Below are positions 7,760-8,228 of a stretch of 8,228 nucleotides of DNA, in pieces (position 1 is the first letter of the stretch; each line of letters begins with the position of its first letter). The notes beneath the pieces were generated by a model, which had not been told where the DNA came from, made no database searches, and was given only the letters and a program-made list of their open reading frames with translations. The position numbers were made by a program, and so were the translations under genes. The stretch lies in NCBI GenBank assembly GCA_020436865.1, contig JAGQXA010000847.1, positions 1 through 8,228 on the forward strand. The letters are read 5' to 3'. This stretch comes from Saprospiraceae bacterium (GTDB taxonomy: Bacteria > Bacteroidota > Bacteroidia > Chitinophagales > Saprospiraceae).

Positions 7760-7798
7760 AAAGGCCCCGTTCCGGAACGACCGGAGCGGGGCCTTTTT
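7760..7798 (+). terminator. Intrinsic terminator of the giant gene
   Basis: A 16-bp stem (7760-7775 with 7781-7796, one G-T wobble) closes a 5-base loop (AACGA) and runs into five T residues at 7794-7798. It begins 20 bases after the TAA stop. In the opposite direction only a short T run follows the stem, so it may work weakly for the convergent gene too. Confidence 0.93.
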
Positions 7799-7812
7799 AA
7801 GTCCGAAAGCCC

Positions 7813-7950
7813 AGTGATCCGATCAGTATACTGATCGGATCACTTAATTCGAAAATATCCGGCAGATCACCACTGACAGTTCGCGCGATATTTGGACGGG
7901 GAAATTAGAGCGAAAAGTCAGGCACTAGCAAAATTGCTTCTGATAATCAG
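7813..7950. repeat. Palindrome-headed intergenic repeat element, copy 2
   Basis: The copy starts with a 32-base perfect palindrome (7813-7844, centre between 7828 and 7829) and continues in ungapped alignment with 1025-1162. It retains ACCACTGACAGTT at 7869-7881, TTTGGAC at 7891-7897 and a TGATAATCA block at 7941-7949. Similarity stops abruptly on the left at the palindrome edge and fades on the right after about 7950. It sits 14 bases after the terminator T tract, in the space between two converging genes, so it cannot be an ordinary promoter for either neighbour. Confidence 0.8.
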
Positions 7951-7998
7951 GGTTTTGTGAAATTTCTTGCGGGCAAATCCCAAGAATAGGGGGAACAC

Positions 7999-8228
7999 TC
8001 AAAACCCATCGCCCCCGCCGCCTTCCCCTCTGCGCCCGTTGCCCGGGCGCTTCTCCTGGTTCAGGCGATAATTGAAGGTCAGCACCACCTGGCGCGTTTG
8101 ACGCCACTGGAAGACGGATTCGGACTGGTAGTCGGGCAGATCGACGATGAGGCGGCGGCGGCGATCGTTGAACAGGTCGCGGCCGGCCAGGGTGAAGGTG
8201 CCCTTGCCGGCGAAGGCGTCGAGCGAAG
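7999..8228 (-). CDS. TonB-dependent-receptor-type outer-membrane beta-barrel protein, C-terminus (partial)
   Basis: Only the last 75 codons are inside the window, read leftward from 8226 to the TGA at 7999-8001; the start lies beyond the right edge. The visible protein has GRDLFNDRRRR, then ESVFQWRQTRQVVLTFNYRL, the usual last strands of Bacteroidota outer-membrane beta-barrel family proteins (OMP_b-brl_3, related to TonB-dependent receptors), where a D-x-FN-x-R motif is followed by a strand ending in an aromatic-rich Y-R-hydrophobic motif. After the last strand comes a charged and glycine-rich tail (PGNGRRGEGGGGDGF) that ends in Phe, seen in some members of this family. The barrel sits in the outer membrane; the substrate cannot be inferred. 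The gene converges on the giant gene and is unlikely to share its regulation. I am fairly sure of the family and unsure of the subtype. Confidence 0.85.
   Translation of the reverse strand, partial: SLDAFAGKGTFTLAGRDLFNDRRRRLIVDLPDYQSESVFQWRQTRQVVLTFNYRLNQEKRPGNGRRGEGGGGDGF

Larger units (their letters stand above)
7740..7998. other. Convergent intergenic region: terminator and palindromic element copy 2
   Basis: This 259-base gap lies between the ends of two genes that converge. It contains a strong terminator hairpin for the plus-strand gene, the second copy of the palindromic element, and about 50 further bases in which nothing is recognised. No clear U-tailed hairpin for the minus-strand gene is seen, though the palindrome and the plus-strand terminator could both act on its transcript. 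Confidence 0.75.

Noticed and set aside
7760..7844. CRISPR or tandem repeat array
   Set aside because: The two hairpins here are different sequences; there is no regularly spaced repeat series anywhere in the window.
1025..7950. Composite transposon with the giant gene carried between two repeat copies
   Set aside because: The copies are in direct orientation, about 75% identical overall, lack visible target duplications, and no transposase is present between them.
7925..8107. 60-codon minus-strand frame near the right end
   Set aside because: It overlaps the end of the outer-membrane barrel gene in another frame. The barrel frame, open to the edge and ending at 7999, shows family motifs, while this one does not.

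Overview
The window comes from a GC-rich member of the Bacteroidota, most likely a Saprospiraceae/Lewinella-like marine or environmental bacterium. This placement is inferred. It rests on two proteins ending in type A type IX secretion (T9SS) sorting domains, one TonB-receptor-like outer-membrane barrel C-terminus, a Bacteroidota-type -7 promoter motif (TAnnTTTG), and the Calx-beta / choice-of-anchor / gliding-type Ig-like modules typical of large secreted Bacteroidota proteins. No RNA gene, CRISPR array, transposase or complete mobile element was found.

Layout. Positions 1-973 (+) hold the 3' part of a secreted protein made of tandem Cys-rich jelly-roll modules and a T9SS sorting domain; its start lies outside the window. 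Positions 974-1331 are intergenic: a GC-rich hairpin, a 34-bp perfect palindrome that begins a longer repeated element, then the likely promoter of the next gene. Positions 1374-7739 (+) hold one giant gene (2121 residues with the preferred ATG). Its domain order is signal peptide, N-terminal jelly-roll-like domain, Calx-beta, choice-of-anchor I propeller, phytase-like esterase domain, Calx-beta, second choice-of-anchor I propeller, three Ig-like repeats, T9SS type A sorting domain. Positions 7740-7998 hold a strong intrinsic terminator and a second copy of the palindromic element. Positions 7999-8228 (-) hold the last 75 codons of a TonB-dependent-receptor-type outer-membrane beta-barrel protein, convergent to the giant gene.

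How it fits together. The two plus-strand genes look like independent cargo of the T9SS, exported by Sec, carried across the outer membrane and either anchored to the surface or released. The giant protein combines two probable calcium-dependent propellers with a putative phosphoester/ester hydrolase domain, which suggests an extracellular or surface role involving phosphate or mineral/calcium, but no substrate can be read from the sequence. The most unusual non-coding observation is the ~138-bp element present twice, 6788 bp apart, aligned without gaps. Each copy starts with the same GATC-rich perfect palindrome and lies just 3' of a gene and its GC-rich hairpin.
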